From NCBI GenBank assembly GCA_963513935.1, contig OY740767.1, positions 79,906,060-79,970,059 of the forward strand: a stretch of 64,000 nucleotides of DNA. The letters are read 5' to 3'. The DNA comes from Aphrophora alni (taxonomy: Eukaryota > Arthropoda > Insecta > Hemiptera > Aphrophoridae). The notes under the pieces were generated by a model that saw nothing but the letters and a program-made list of their open reading frames with translations, made no database searches and was not told where the DNA came from. Positions 23,842-37,616 of this stretch are shown in pieces. Numbering within the stretch: the first letter of the stretch is position 1; the number at the start of each line of letters is the position of its first letter. The position numbers and the translations under genes are program-made.

Positions 23842-26331
23842 GCACGGTTTTGGGTAGAGCCAAAAGTCTCAAGCAAATTTAAAGCAGTTTAAATTCCCGC
23901 GATAATCCATGTAGAGAGGAGGCGAGGTGGGGCATGACGTCACGCCAGCCCAGGTGCAAATCTACAGGTTCAAGCGTGAAATGTTACTTTGCCTCGTTTC
24001 TTATTCTATTAAAATACTAAATTGTTAATATAAATAAATATTCAGTAGAATCAACCGATCAATAATATCAACAAATAAATTTAGAATCATTTAAAACAAA
24101 AAAGTTATTCAAGTTTTTATAGGGGCTCAAAAACCTAAAATTTGGAAAAAACTTAAATTCAAAATTCAAAAAAGTAGAGTCATAACTAAGAGGGGAACTA
24201 ACAATAATCATAAATAAAAAATATGAAATAATAATAATAAACAAATGAGAATGGACTTAGAATGTCATTCATGGGGAGTTTTTTGGAATTTTTGAGTTGA
24301 AGGGGGATTAATAAAAAATAATAATAAGTACAATTGAAGAGACCACAATAGGGCACAATAATATGTACTTAGATTCAAATTTGAAATTAAAACAAGGGAG
24401 ATATAATAATTACAAGAAGTAAAACTTTAAAGCCCAAAAGCGGTTAAATTTAAAGTTAAAGGGGGTGAATAACTATGTAATTATATATATCTATTGTGTA
24501 AAAGTGTAAAACATCAAAGCAGAAATGATAATATATAATGGGGGGGTTTTTATGAACTAAAAACACGACGATAAAAACTTTGAAACTTCAAGTTACGTAA
24601 AAAGTACAAACAGATTTTTTCGTCATAGAAGAAGAGGAACAAAATTTCGTCAAAAGAATTTTGAGAAAGGACTTATCTCAAAAGTTCAAAAGAAGAAAAT
24701 CCGTATTTCGGGAAAAGGGCGATAACTATCGAACGAAGCGTACTAGAACGACGAATCAAGTTCCACAAGACCCACAAGATGGAGAGGAAGAAGAATCCGA
24801 AAGGAACTTGATAATCGGACTGGGCGTTCGAAAGTTATAGCGAGTTGAACGAAAAAATGTCAGAAGTTGTAATTTTCAGGGAAAATCATGAAGAGCGACG
24901 CGCGCAACCCTCAGTGAGAGTCTGGCGACTGGACTTTGCAATGCCAACTTGGATCATAAATAACACTGAATAATAAATAGAATAAATTATTATTTAAAAG
25001 GTGTTTTAATAAAGAATAAAGGAAGAAAACTATTCAGTAGGCAAAAACTATGATTAGTAAAATAAATAGTGTAAAAATTTCAGACCAAAAGGGCCTGAAA
25101 ACACGTAAAAGGAAGAAAATACTTTTCTCTTTAAAATCGAGAAAAATTGGCTCCAGGTAGTGGGACTTTTCCCACAGAAAGGGAGACCATCATTTATCCG
25201 TCGAAAGACGGGTACTTTTGTTTTGGAATCGACGCGAGGAAGACGTATCTTTGGCAACAGACTTCGAGCTGAGAGGAAACTACAACTGTCACTCTACTAA
25301 ATTGGACTTAGAATAATTTTTACTCATTTCGAACTTCAAGGCAACTTAGCAGAATTAGAGACCAGCATTCAACTACCTTGCAGTTTACAGAATCTGGACT
25401 GAAGACATCATATCAGCATTAGCTAAATTAAACCACAAATTCCAAAACCAACAAGAACTTCTAATAAAGTGTGAAGGTATCATATACTTAAGGAATAATT
25501 CGCAAATATTAACTTCATTTCAATTATAACGTCATTAGGGGAATTATTAAAAATTAAATTCATTTTTATAAATTTCTGCTTTGGTGTCATAGATAATTAA
25601 TAATGAAATACGACTTTTTCAGTACAGCGTTTTTTATTGTTTGTTTATAATATAGGAGATATCCTATTTGTATTTTTGTCAAATATTTAAATTGTTTTGT
25701 TGTTGTTTAATAAACTTTGTTGTTATAAAAATTTTGAATTTGCGTTCTTAACTGTGCTGAAAAGAAAAGATTATATACATAATTCATTTCTAAATTTTGT
25801 TGTGTTTTCTATATATATATATTTCTATATATTTCTGTACATGCTAATAACCTTGTCTAATATAGATATTATATGTGTTCTCTGGAAATATAATTTGAAA
25901 TTTTTTAAAAGTTATTATCAGAACTTAAGAGCCGATTTTTCCCAAAAGGCACTTCCCCAGAGAGAGAGAGTGTTACTTAAGATAAAGAGTCAAATAATCG
26001 AGCATTGAGATAAAATTCAGGGAATTTTGCGTAGATTAAAAATTGGTAAGTTTATGAGGACAAGCTCATACTTACTAGAGCCAAGTTTTGCAATATCTTT
26101 GATTGCATAAAAGGTAAAATAGAGCATCTTGGCCTTGCCCGCGTTAGTTCCGAGCAGAAAGGTGATTCACCTTACAGTGGTGAGTGTACAGCTAGTTTGA
26201 GAGTACGCGGTAAGTGGAATTCCAAGAAGGGAACGAAAAGTCTTAAATTCGCGCGTGTGGAGCTTACGTGGCAAGTAGCGTTCCAACGTGGTACACGAAT
26301 TACGACCGAACCGACCTAGAACGAACGTGGC

Positions 26332-26332
<1 letters not shown>
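23840..26332. other. Purine-rich, GC-raised block, unidentified
   Basis: From about 24,100 to 25,450 the plus strand is strongly purine-rich, unlike its neighbours. A frame open from 24,601 to 24,840 (79 codons, no ATG) encodes a highly charged peptide with EEEE runs and KRRK-type clusters. It could be a composition artefact or a fragment of a transposon gag-like protein. A second open stretch on the minus strand, 25,257-25,054, is not recognisable. The 26,100-26,330 part is GC-rich by local standards. Possibly an unclassified transposable element. Confidence 0.4.

Positions 26333-26408
<76 letters not shown>
26333..26408. repeat. (AC)n microsatellite, 76 bp
   Basis: About 38 pure AC units. 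Preceded by GTGGCA and followed by a C-rich segment. Confidence 0.97.
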
Positions 26409-26412
<4 letters not shown>

Positions 26413-28769
26413 AAGCACCCCCCCGACCCTGATAAGGTATGGGTGACCTTACGACGACAGACGGACGCTCTGCAAGACCCTACCGTGACTCTAAACTATA
26501 ACTTATATTTCGACGAGGTAGAAAATGGTTCTCCCAATTTGCCTACCTTTTAAAGTCCCTGATAAGGCTCTTAATTCTTATAATTAATTAAATTTTATTA
26601 AACTTATGCTAACACATGAAATATTTATATATTTTATAAATTCACTTCTTAAACTATCTTACCTTTCTTGAAACTTCAGACTCTTTCTCAAAGGGTGTGC
26701 CCTTTGGAGCTAATTAATTCATTAAACCAAAATTTGCTCTTTTTTGAATTTAACTTTTTACTGGTGAGCACTTACATCTTCTTCTTTCTGACTTTAAGAG
26801 TTTATTTGCATAGGATAGTTTCAATCAAAATATCAGACAGTGCAATTTAACAAATTTATTGAAATTGACACAATTTAATTTTTATTTCAAGAAACAATGG
26901 ATTTATTTAAAATCGCTTACAATAGATTATGTCGCCTTTTCCTTCAATTTATATTAAACGTTTCTCTCTCAAACAAATTGAAAATTCTCTATTCTAAATA
27001 ATTCTAATATTAACTAAATCTAACAAACTATTCTTAATCTAACACTTTTATTTATTAACCCTTTTATTTATATGTTTCCAATCTGTTACTTGATTTATTT
27101 ATTATTTGACTCGAATGTATCTTATTTGGTTTATCTTTACTTTATTGAATTTAAAATTGACTTTAATTCTGACTCTACTTTGACTTTAAAACGTTATTAT
27201 TTAACTTTGTCAATTTTAAGAATTTTGGACTTTACTCAAGTTTATTAAAAAATAAAATTTATTTATTAAAAACGCTTGATTTATGCAGTACCTTGTTTTT
27301 GTGAATTTCACAAGTCCGCTTGTCCTGATTCTGAGAATGGTTGTGGATCCTGATGATTGTTCCTAGAGTTGTCTTCTGTTCTAGAATCTCCCGAAATCCT
27401 GTCCTCGTTGAAACTGCTGATGACGACAATTTTTTGTAGGATATTTGCCGGAGTCCGTAGTGAAGATATCTTCTAATAAGCTGTTGTAGGATGTAGCGCT
27501 GTCTCCTGCAAGGCCGATCCTGTCTGTTGGTATCGTTACTAACCCGGCGAAGTACTGAACGCTGACAATATATTTTCACGACGATTTCCTCTTCAGTCTT
27601 AAGTGAAAGTGGGTGATCTTTCCTGGAGCTGGTACGAGACTGATGAATTAACTTGTAGAAAGTTAACTCGTCGAAGTTTGAGCTATACAGTATAGCCAAC
27701 TTTCATGATTTTTGTTCCTTCTTTATTTCGCGATTTATTTAAGTTTCTATATTTATTTCAACTACTTATGAACTCTGCTTGGCTTATCCTTACATTATTT
27801 GGCTATTGTTTCTATTTTGGATTAATTATTTCTATTATTATTAGTTGATTTAGTTTAATTGTTTATGGTGAATTTTGCCTAGGGTTGGTACGCTACCCCT
27901 TCCATGCGGCGAGAGCCTCTCGTGTGCGCGACCTTGGACACACGTTGAGTCTTGAAAATCTTAAGTTTTGACTGACGAATTCTTCTTTCCTTCATATCGT
28001 TTGTTTGCTTCTTTCGATTTTCTTCTGGGTGATTTCATTTTTAAGCCCTTCTCTTCCTGATGGTTTTCCATCTTCATTTGCAGCGATACGACGTATATTT
28101 CTTCTTTTATGGCGATTTGAAGATTCTGTAGTTTTTTCGAATTTATTTTTTTCATTTTTGGAAAATTTTGAATTCTTCTTTTTGTATGTTGTTCCTCTTA
28201 TTCTGAAAGTCCCAAAACTGCTTTCCTCTTCTTTCTCGCTCCTTTGGTTTCCAAATTACGGTACTTTCTGCATGTTTGGCTATTTATGGTTTTATTACTT
28301 TATGGTCTTTTATTTAATTTTGATTTCGAGTCTTATTTTTTTTAGTTTAACTTATGGTTATGTATTGTTATTATTAGATTTTTGATTTTATTTATTTTAA
28401 GAGATTTTTGTGTTTTATGACGTTTTATTTTGGGTATAACTTTTTTATTATTATTCTGACGAGTTTATTGTCTTATTATTTATTACTAGGTTTTCCTAGC
28501 TCTACACGATGGTATTATTTTATTTTTAGTGTTCGAATTTTTGAATTTACAACATTGGATTATATGAGATTTTTCCTGTTCAAACCGGAAAGTTGCATAT
28601 TTCCTGTTCAAGCGCGTGACCTTGGCTTGGTCCAGCCTTGCTATGCCATTTAACTTTACGTATGTTTTTAAATGTTTTTGTTATTGTTTTTATTAGATTT
28701 GATTGAAATTTTGGATTTTTGTTGTTTTTCCAAAATTGTTCCTTGCGGACGTTTCAATTAAACCGTTGC
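26409..28769. other. Pyrimidine-rich block between CA arrays, unidentified
   Basis: From about 26,600 to 28,750 the plus strand is rich in T and C, the opposite of the block left of the 26.3-kb array. The longest open stretch is on the minus strand, 27,699-27,259 (146 codons, opening with TTG, no ATG). It is rich in Arg, Lys, Ser and Gln, and I do not recognise it. Further open stretches at 28,005-28,385 and 28,408-28,653 on the plus strand are hydrophobic T-rich translations without motifs. Possibly part of an unknown repetitive element together with 23.8-26.3 kb. Confidence 0.4.

Positions 28770-28845
<76 letters not shown>
28770..28845. repeat. (AC)n microsatellite, 76 bp
   Basis: Pure AC array, preceded by GTTGCA. 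Eleven to twelve bases after it lies CTATAAAAGG, a TATA-box-like sequence of the kind found in LTR or gene promoters. No transcript unit could be assigned to it. Confidence 0.97.
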
Positions 28846-28846
<1 letters not shown>

Positions 28847-31800
28847 CTGAGACTATAAAAGGAGGAAACAATTTTATATCTGGATTACACGTAATTATCT
28901 GCTTGATGACAGTAGGTCAGCTGCCTCTGGAGTAGAACTCTCAAAGAAGGAGATGAGTATTAAAACACATTTAAATAGAAATTGAATTTATACGTTTAAT
29001 TAATCTTCTTCAAATTATTTTTTCTAAATTAATAATTTAACTAAGGTTAGTGAAACTATCAGATATGTTTTTGTTTAATTGTTTATAAAATATCCATTAA
29101 CTTAAATTAGACACTGTTTAATTTGTTATCCTTTTCAGTGTAAAATGTATTGTTTTATATATTAAGTTTACCGTTAGTTGTTCCATATTTTATTGTAAAA
29201 TTCAAAGATAATCACGGAGGATGTCGTCACAACGACAACATAAAATGTATCGATTTTAATATATGAGTTTGCTTAACTATGATCATTACTTATGATTTGT
29301 TCAGTAAAAATGCAAAAACTTATGAACCCTTTTTTTGTTATGAACGTTATACTGATATTTAGGTCATTTAGAATGTATTAGAAATCTTCCACACTGTGTT
29401 AAAAAATGTTTTTGTAATAACCACTACAGCTGAATTGCATAGATTAAATTATATAATACGATTTTATCAAATGTCTTAATATTATAAAACTATTATTCAT
29501 ATTATTTAACGTATTCAAGTATTCCTCATATTTCATACTTCATTCTCTATCGTGCAATTAATCGAGGTCTATGAGAGAGATGTTGTTATCGTTCACGTCA
29601 AATGATAAATTGGTTTTGTGATAATGTGTTGGGTGGAGTGGTATCTTACATGATTCAAAAACTAGAATGATTAGCCAAACCATACACGAGAAGTCTTAAA
29701 ATTTAAATGAGACGTTTGGATGTAATGTGAGATTAAGGTCTATGATGATTGTGATCTAATTCAATCTTTAGTTATTAGAGTTCATTTGCCTGGTTATTTC
29801 TAATGTTTCGATATAAGTACCGTAATGTAAAGTTTTTTTAAATTTTCATAATATATAGAAGTATCAATTTTTTTAAAATTTATAACGTTTTTAAAAAAAA
29901 GTAGTGATGTCGACAAGTTTATAAGCATAACGATTAATAGTATCAAATCGTCAAACATAATCAAATAGAACTAGATATAATTTATTATGTAACTGAGTAA
30001 AGTAATCACATGGAATCATTGGAAAAAAAATGCTGATTAAATTACAATATATTATATTGTTTAAAAATATATTGTGTATGTATTCTTAAACAATGTTTTG
30101 CATTATAGTTACAAAATACTACTACTGTTTAAATAGAATGATCGTTTGAACACCAAATATTTTTTCATAATTATGTAATTAGGCCTATTTCTTAATACAT
30201 ATCATTTAAAATATTACATTATATAAAATACAATTGAATAAATACAAACTAATTAAATTTGCCTTCAATGAAATATTATCGAATAATGTTCGGATGATGT
30301 TCAATTCTGTAGTCTATACAATTGAAAATGTTAGTTTTACAATACACTGAACTTAGATATTTATGTAAGAGAAAAACATTAATTAATGAGTTTTCCATCA
30401 ATCTTTTTTTCTTTTATATAATACACATGATCTATTAGTATATTAGGTTCTAAACAATTTACTTTGATTAATTTTTTATTAAAATTATATATTACTTTTA
30501 AATTTACAGGTCAGAAATAAACAGTTTTGCCTGTAACTCCAATTAAGAAGAGTTGACCATTTAGGACTCCCATCGTTATAATTCAATAAACAAAGTACAA
30601 ATATGAAAACCGTAATATATTTAAAAGTTTTAATACATCTCATGCACAAGTTTTTCATTGTAGTTCTTGGCAGTTATACCACTGTGAAATATATATAACT
30701 ATATAGCTGAAAAAAAAAGCTGAGAGTAAACGTAAACATAGTACATCACATATTGTATGCGTTTACGATCATATTTTAATAACAACTAAGAATCCTCTAG
30801 TTTGTATAACAAAATTAATACTTCAACTAATTAAATTATTTGATATTAGTAATGTGACAAATTGCAATAATTACGGTTTTTTTTTTTAACTTGACTTTGA
30901 ATGTATTACAATATCGTTCAATTTTATTCAATTAGCTACGAACCCAAATAAGTAAGGAAATAGATTCCGGATGTAAACTTATAACATACCGGAGTTGTAG
31001 GAAAATTTGTCCCACTAATTTAAAATAGTGTTCTGAACGAAACATAATTACTTTATGTGGATTTGAATCATATGTGATCAGTTTGTTGTAGGAAATTTTA
31101 ATTCAATATCTTTCTACTTATCCAACTTGAAGTTTGTACATGGATTATCTTAAATTAGTTATTGAAATATAATATTAAGTGCAATAACCAAATCATTCTG
31201 TAACGCTAATAGAATAACATTACTGCTCTGATTACACTTACGACAAACGGTAGGCTATCTTTAGCCTAAACAACAGGAACATTATTTTTGTTAAAAGGGA
31301 TAAGACTTTGGTTCCATTCAGTTGTTGAGGTTTGTAAATCCATTTTGATTTTATGCCACGATTTAAAAAAAAATTTATTTAATGATCTATATTTGTTTCC
31401 TTTCATATTTTCTTACGATAAAATACAATAGAATATATGCTAGATTTAATTCGATGAAGGTCACTTAGTGTTACAAAACAAAGAGGAAATTAAATGTAAT
31501 TAATTTATAATACCACAAATCAAGTGAAATAATTATCACATTTGAGATTTCGCGCTGTGTTGATTGTTCAAGACATTTTATAAAGTTGAAATCCATGAAA
31601 TTGCTTATTAAAATTTATTTTTAGTTACATATATCTAATCTACTTAATAGATACCAGAATACGTATAGTTTTGTGTCAAAACAAACAAAGAGATTTGAAA
31701 TAAGATATATAACAATTGTACAAAATTATTTTGATTTATTTAAAGAATTATTGTAATATATTTGTCAATATTCATATTAAAAATATTTTCTTGAAATATA

Positions 31801-34800
31801 ATAAACTTTTTAACTTTTAAAATATATGAATAGATGTAAAATATTATGCATGTTTTATAACTCGTATAACAGTATTAAAGAAAATTATATAATTTCGTCA
31901 AAAGATTAACATCAAATGGAATATAACAGAGATTCGATAATAAGTAATAATAAACTTATTCCGTATATTTCGAATCCAACCTTTGTTAACAACAACAATA
32001 ATTGTAACAAAACGAAAGAGAGGACAGTTGTTTTTGTTTGACAAATGCAAAAGCCGAAATAAACAAAACATATTTATTTACATTTTTTTTTTTTAAGTTT
32101 CTTTTTTGTAATATCGTAGGTCAAGTATTGAAGACGTGTTGTAAATTTACTTATTTATCAAACTTAACATAAATATTAACAAACATTCTTGAAATATAAT
32201 ATAATATGATTAAAAATCCTTTACAATAAGTAATCATATAATAATAATAAATTGAATAAAATCTGAAATATGGTTATTTATCCTTAATTATCACTTAGAA
32301 CGAACAAGAGATGAAAATACATATAAAAATACTGAAGGACATGCTGAAAAACACTTTTTGGAACACAGTGGTTCCTTAAATCGACATATCATCAAAAATC
32401 ACACTATCCTCTATTCGCCATCGTAATACATCTGCTCGATGTACACAGTGACAAAATAACAGTTTAATTATGGAGCTATTGCAATTTCAGTATTTTATTT
32501 TACTAACCAAAGCATCTAATTCCTCTAGTTCAATAATAAGTCATATCAAGATAAGCAAATCAATAATGACAATGATATTATCATTTTACTTCTTGTAAAT
32601 TTTTTTTTTAAATAACCGTAATAATTTTGTGTTTTGTATTCACTTCCCTAATTCACGAAAACCAGCTGTAAAATTTGTTAATAGTAAAATAAATAATTTA
32701 ACATTAATATCTCTAACGTATTACTTAAGCTTAACAACCTTTCTTAAGGAATTAGTAGCTATTCGATTTATTCATGTATATTAGATGTAATGGCGTTATA
32801 ATATAATACAGGTTTCCTGCATTATTAAGTGTAATTGATAAATCTTGACAGTAAAATAAATATTGTACATCATGTGGTTGAAGATCTAAAACCAATTATT
32901 TGAAACCTTCAGATTGTAAAATGACTAAGACGTATTATTGAAAAAAGGTCTATTACTCATTTTATAGGCCATGAAATGTTTGTTTTTATTACAATGGCTA
33001 CAGAAGATTGATCATAAAGCCTGGATATAACCTTCGATTTAAACCAAAATTGTTTTCTAACCCTATGCAATAACAATAGGGAATCGTTTTAACGATTCTT
33101 TGGAAAAACATTTCTTAGAAAAAAAACATTTGTTTGAATAAATATCACTTATTAATGTAGTCTTGTATACTTTGTTGTATATGTTGAAACTCTATTTGGT
33201 TTATTGCAATTAAAACGAATATTATTTTGGTTTCTTTAACATATTATTTTCCGTTTATATTCTCTACATTAGCTTAACATGATACATCTTTTATTGTCAT
33301 GTACAATCTATCCACATAGATAAGTTTAGTTCATAATGTTGTATTTAAAAAGACAATAAAGGATATTTTAAAATAAAATTTACATATTCATCAGTTTGTT
33401 TTTCAACGAAACATGTATTTTTTAGGGACGAGCTCCGAAGTCAAATATTTCGAACACAACTTTGTCAATAAAATGTACATTTTGAGAATATAATTATATA
33501 TATTTGGTTAAATAATACTTGTAGGTGTTATTTAATTTTCAACAATATTAAAGGGGAGGATTAAAACTCATAAGTTTTATTGCTAAAGTTATGCCAAATA
33601 TTTGTATGTTTGTCAGTTTCCGCTGTTACAAAATCACGAACATTTTTTTTAGGTTAAACATTATTTATATGGTTAACCTTTATATGGTTAAACATTAAAA
33701 GTGTTATAAGCTACTGATAAATGATATGTATAGACTTTTTTTTAGATATAATATTTTTGCTTATAATATTAAACTTCTATATCTCTGCCTTTTAGCTAAA
33801 AATCATTAACGCTATAAAGCACATACAGAAATGTAAGCTGTTCACCAATCCATAAAATGTGTGCATATCTGATTGTGTATAATTTATTCTTTATCTTCAG
33901 TTTAATAAACACAGATATATTTTTAGAATTGAAGGTGCTTTTTACAGTACTGAGATCTTTGTGCACATAATTAGGTGATTGAAACATAGTTTATCACAAA
34001 AAACAGTCTACTGTGAAAATATGTTTTCTTTCAATACGCTTTCAAAATAATTATTAGTAATTTGAAATACAATTTACTTTAATTTAAGTAAGACTTATTG
34101 CATATTTAATTATTTTTAAACGCACGAGTTTTCATATTTTTGAAGGAATATATTTCCAGTTATCTTTCATTATACATAATAAATATTGCAATGTATATTG
34201 TTGCAAGGTATGTTGTAGGCTAAAATGAAGGCGGATATTTATTGGACAGTACTATGGTCACAATGTTTTTGACGTTATAAATTGCATTTCGTAATGAATT
34301 TATTTTTTATTAAATTCAGGCCGGATAATCGTTTAGATAATAATTCAATGATTATAGACATTTAAGAGTTCCCAAATAGCTGAAATTAAAATCAATTTTT
34401 ATAATAAATTTGAAATTAATAACTATTAAAATGTAGATTTATAGCAGATATAGATTGAATTCTGAGTTCTGTAAAAATATATCTAATTATAGTGGAAGTA
34501 ATATAATACATCAAAAATAAAATGTAACATATTTCTACTTCAATAGTAGTGTTTAGATTATAACTCAGATTAAATAAGCTACTTCTATAAAGTTATATAT
34601 TTATGAATGCAAAGAGAGTTTCACAACAAGAATACAATATATTAAGAAATCAATGTGGTTATGTCTTCAAAAATTTAGTTTTGCGTCTCTGAGTATGTTT
34701 GTGTTTTAAAATTTAAAAGCATACTATAATTCCGGCTTTAATAATTAGTTTATGAAATATATAAACAAATTTCAGTTCAGAAATTTTAACGGAATAAAAC

Positions 34801-35415
34801 TAATATTGTCAACTATTATGTTTTAGATGTCACTGTAAGAAAATAATTAATAATTATGAATGTGTCCGTTTCTTTAAGAAGAGAGAAAGAGGGTTTGCTT
34901 TAGCACGTGTTTTAGGTAAATATATTAGAATACCAATTCAATACTTTTTTAAACAGAAACTGATAAAGCTGAAACATATGTTCCTTTATGATAAATAGTG
35001 TTTTATTTGTTGGATGATATTAGTTTAGAGCATATAATTATTTTAAAATTTATTTTTCAACATTCAAATTGGCTAATGAATATTTTTAACGTTTAAACAT
35101 TGACGTTATTCGCTTTAGTAGAATACTTGGTTTAATTTACTGTTCAATTACTGTCAACAATTTAAGTAGTTCACTGGAAATAAATTATAATATCCTTGTA
35201 AACTAGAATATGTATTAAAATTGTAATTTCCTACAACTCAAAAACAAACATTTTCGTATTCGATTTGTTCTTATCTACTTGTACTGGCTTTTGAACAATA
35301 AGTTACAATTTTAATTTGTCACAGTATTTTTAATAACATACGACTAAACAAAAATATTACCTTTAAAAACCAATTAGTGTTCACAGGGAAATCATCATGA
35401 AAAAGAAACTTTACA
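28846..35415. other. Long AT-rich spacer, no gene recognised
   Basis: Over 6.5 kb with no open frame carrying a motif on either strand, no long array and no transposon hallmark that I recognise. It could be a long intron or intergenic DNA. Confidence 0.5.
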
Positions 35416-36295
35416 ATGATACTTAACTTAGGTGTTCAATATATTCTTGCACAAAGAGGAACCTATTTTCTAGAGAACAGGCGGTATCTTTCACGTTATC
35501 GATATCAAAAACTGGTAAAAGAGTTATTGAATTCTTTACGCCTTGTGGCCTCGCTAGTTTTTTTTACAATATCTTTTAAATACTCCAGCAGCCAGAAGTC
35601 TATATGATTCAAGTCTGAGATCATGGAGGACATGACACAGTGTATTTCAGCAGTATTACTCGATTTCCAAAAGTTTTTCTAACAACACTTCCACTGGATT
35701 ATAAATAAGTGGTGATGCTCCATTTTATATGAGTATTATGTTCCCAATATCATGTTCTTTTAGTACCGATATCACGATATCACTATTTAAGTTTGTCTTG
35801 TAATTGTGAGTTTTGGTTACAAAATTTTGAACCCGTTTATAAAGATATGATTAAAGAATGAAATTATGTGAGAACCATAACCAAACTGTCACTTTCGCTC
35901 CAAGTGGTACTAGTTGAGCCAAGAACCGAGAGTTATTAACTGACAATATGCTGCAATTATGAGTATTCCCTCACACATTTAGATTGAAGATGCATTGTTC
36001 AAAAATAGAACCAACTTTCATTCAATGAAATTTGATCTAATTCTAAAAAAAAAAAAAAAGTTTTTGAGGCTTTCCAATATGTGATATTTCCAATAACTAT
36101 TTGATTTTGTAATGATATATTCTTGGTTGCTTTCCACTCTGATGCGTTACTGAGACCAAGTTGTCGATCAATTTTATTATCACTGTATTCACATCACTCG
36201 GTTTTATTTGATGTAACATTCATTTCATTTAAGGTTTCAACAATGATTGTCTTTCACAACTAGTGGCCTTCCTGATTTCTTCCAGTCTTCAATAA
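35416..36295 (-). pseudogene. Heavily decayed Tc1/mariner-like (DDE_3-type) transposase relic
   Basis: Read on the minus strand, fragments of one transposase appear in family order, in different frames. KKSGRPLVV lies at about 36,286-36,261 and KIDRQLGLS near 36,165 (HTH region). EQCIFNL and NTHNC follow at about 36,000-35,955, the place of the usual DEAHFHL. GAKVTVWLWFS is near 35,905-35,872, NGASP (usual QDGAxPH) at about 35,725, and SDLNHIDFWLLEYLKDIV at 35,625-35,566, which corresponds to the family's PDL-x-x-xDFWLWGYLK block with its third acidic residue. Stops and frameshifts separate nearly every block, so this is an old insertion. The family resembles the relic at 46.0 kb more than the DUF4817-type element at 10 kb. 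No inverted repeats found. Confidence 0.72.
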
Positions 36296-36786
36296 AAGTT
36301 GTGGCTTCCGAGTATACTATACGTTCCCTATAGTCTATTAAAATGGAATGAATATTCCTTAAGCCATTACTGATATGGAACTTTATTTACTCTGCTGTAA
36401 CGTTTATGCCAGATTAATAATTATAATGAATAAGCCAAATACGCGTTTTTAATTCGAAAGATATCTTTTAATAAAAAATAAATACAGTTACTAGCTTACA
36501 AATAAAACTATTTCAAGCTTACAACTTTAAAAATGTAAGTATTTATTAAGTGCAGTTATTGCAAATAAAAACTCATTGTCATAGCAAGCCATCAATCAGT
36601 AAAAATCAGAAGGGTTTTTAATTTATAATATTAAATCCTATCCATGAACAAATAAAGAAACAATTTTATTTTTGGGGTTTAGCAAAAATATTTTTAATTG
36701 AAATAACATACATATATAACTTAAGTATTTAGTCTCTCTAAACTAGAAGTTGATTAAATATTTTTACAAAATTTATTCAAAGTATG

Positions 36787-36903
36787 GAAGCTCAATTTTA
36801 AATCAAAATCTAGAACGTCTTATGTTCATTGAGGCAACTTTTTATACAACTAAATTAACATACTGGATGTGTTGCTTAACATTGAGAGTAGAGACCACTT
36901 TAA
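36787..36903 (-). repeat. Dispersed repeat copy A: probable 3' coding tail of a non-LTR element
   Basis: This segment aligns by eye, at about 70%, with 48,372-48,493 (GAAGCTCAATT at one end, TTGAGAGTAG and GACCACTTTA at the other). On the minus strand it reads WSLLSMLSNT and then LSFHTL, against WSLLSKFSNS and LSFITW in the other copy. Several stops interrupt it, so it is more decayed than its partner. Confidence 0.55.
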
Positions 36904-37553
36904 ACAATCAAACGTAGTTTTGACTCATTGACTTCTTATCTAGAGTTGTTTTGTAAGGACTAAAATAATATCTAATATAATATTTATTATACTGGTATTG
37001 TTTTTACCTGGTAAAGCAAAAATAATAATATTTATATTGCAATCAATAGATTATCAGTATCGCAAACTTAGAACTAGGTTCACGTTAAAAACAAACATTT
37101 CAAAAATATCACAAGCGTCTCTGTCACAGATGTTTTGACTAAAATGAAACAAAACTACTACTCACATAAATAACATTAAATAAAAACAAATACTCCATAT
37201 TTCCAATAAAAAGCGTTAATCGAAAAACTTTGACTCATATATCAAAAGTCATAGCGTGAACAATCTTAATATTTAAAGCTAGAAGTTGTCACTACTGATA
37301 TCTTATCAATTAATTGATTAATTTATCAAAATATCCAGACCTACGATGAAACCACCAAGTAAAATCCTAAATTTCTATTAAATATTTTGTGGAAGTTGTA
37401 CATGAGAGTGGAATGTGTTTAAAATACACAAATGATACATAAAGGAAGGGAATGACAAAAATATAGTACTCTTTGAATAAGTGAATTCGTGTCCTTGGTC
37501 AGAATAGCTGGTCTCTGATGGCTTGGTTATCAATAAAACTGTATTTTAATCTT

Positions 37554-37555
<2 letters not shown>
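36904..37555. other. AT-rich spacer, no gene recognised
   Basis: Nothing supported. Confidence 0.5.
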
Positions 37556-37612
<57 letters not shown>

Positions 37613-37616
37613 ACGC
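37556..37616. repeat. (CA)n microsatellite
   Basis: About 22 CA units and then CA units with TCA and GCT interruptions. Confidence 0.95.

Noticed and set aside
28856..28868. TATA-box promoter (CTATAAAAGG)
   Set aside because: A single TATA-like word without a downstream gene or LTR structure; noted only as part of the unknown block.
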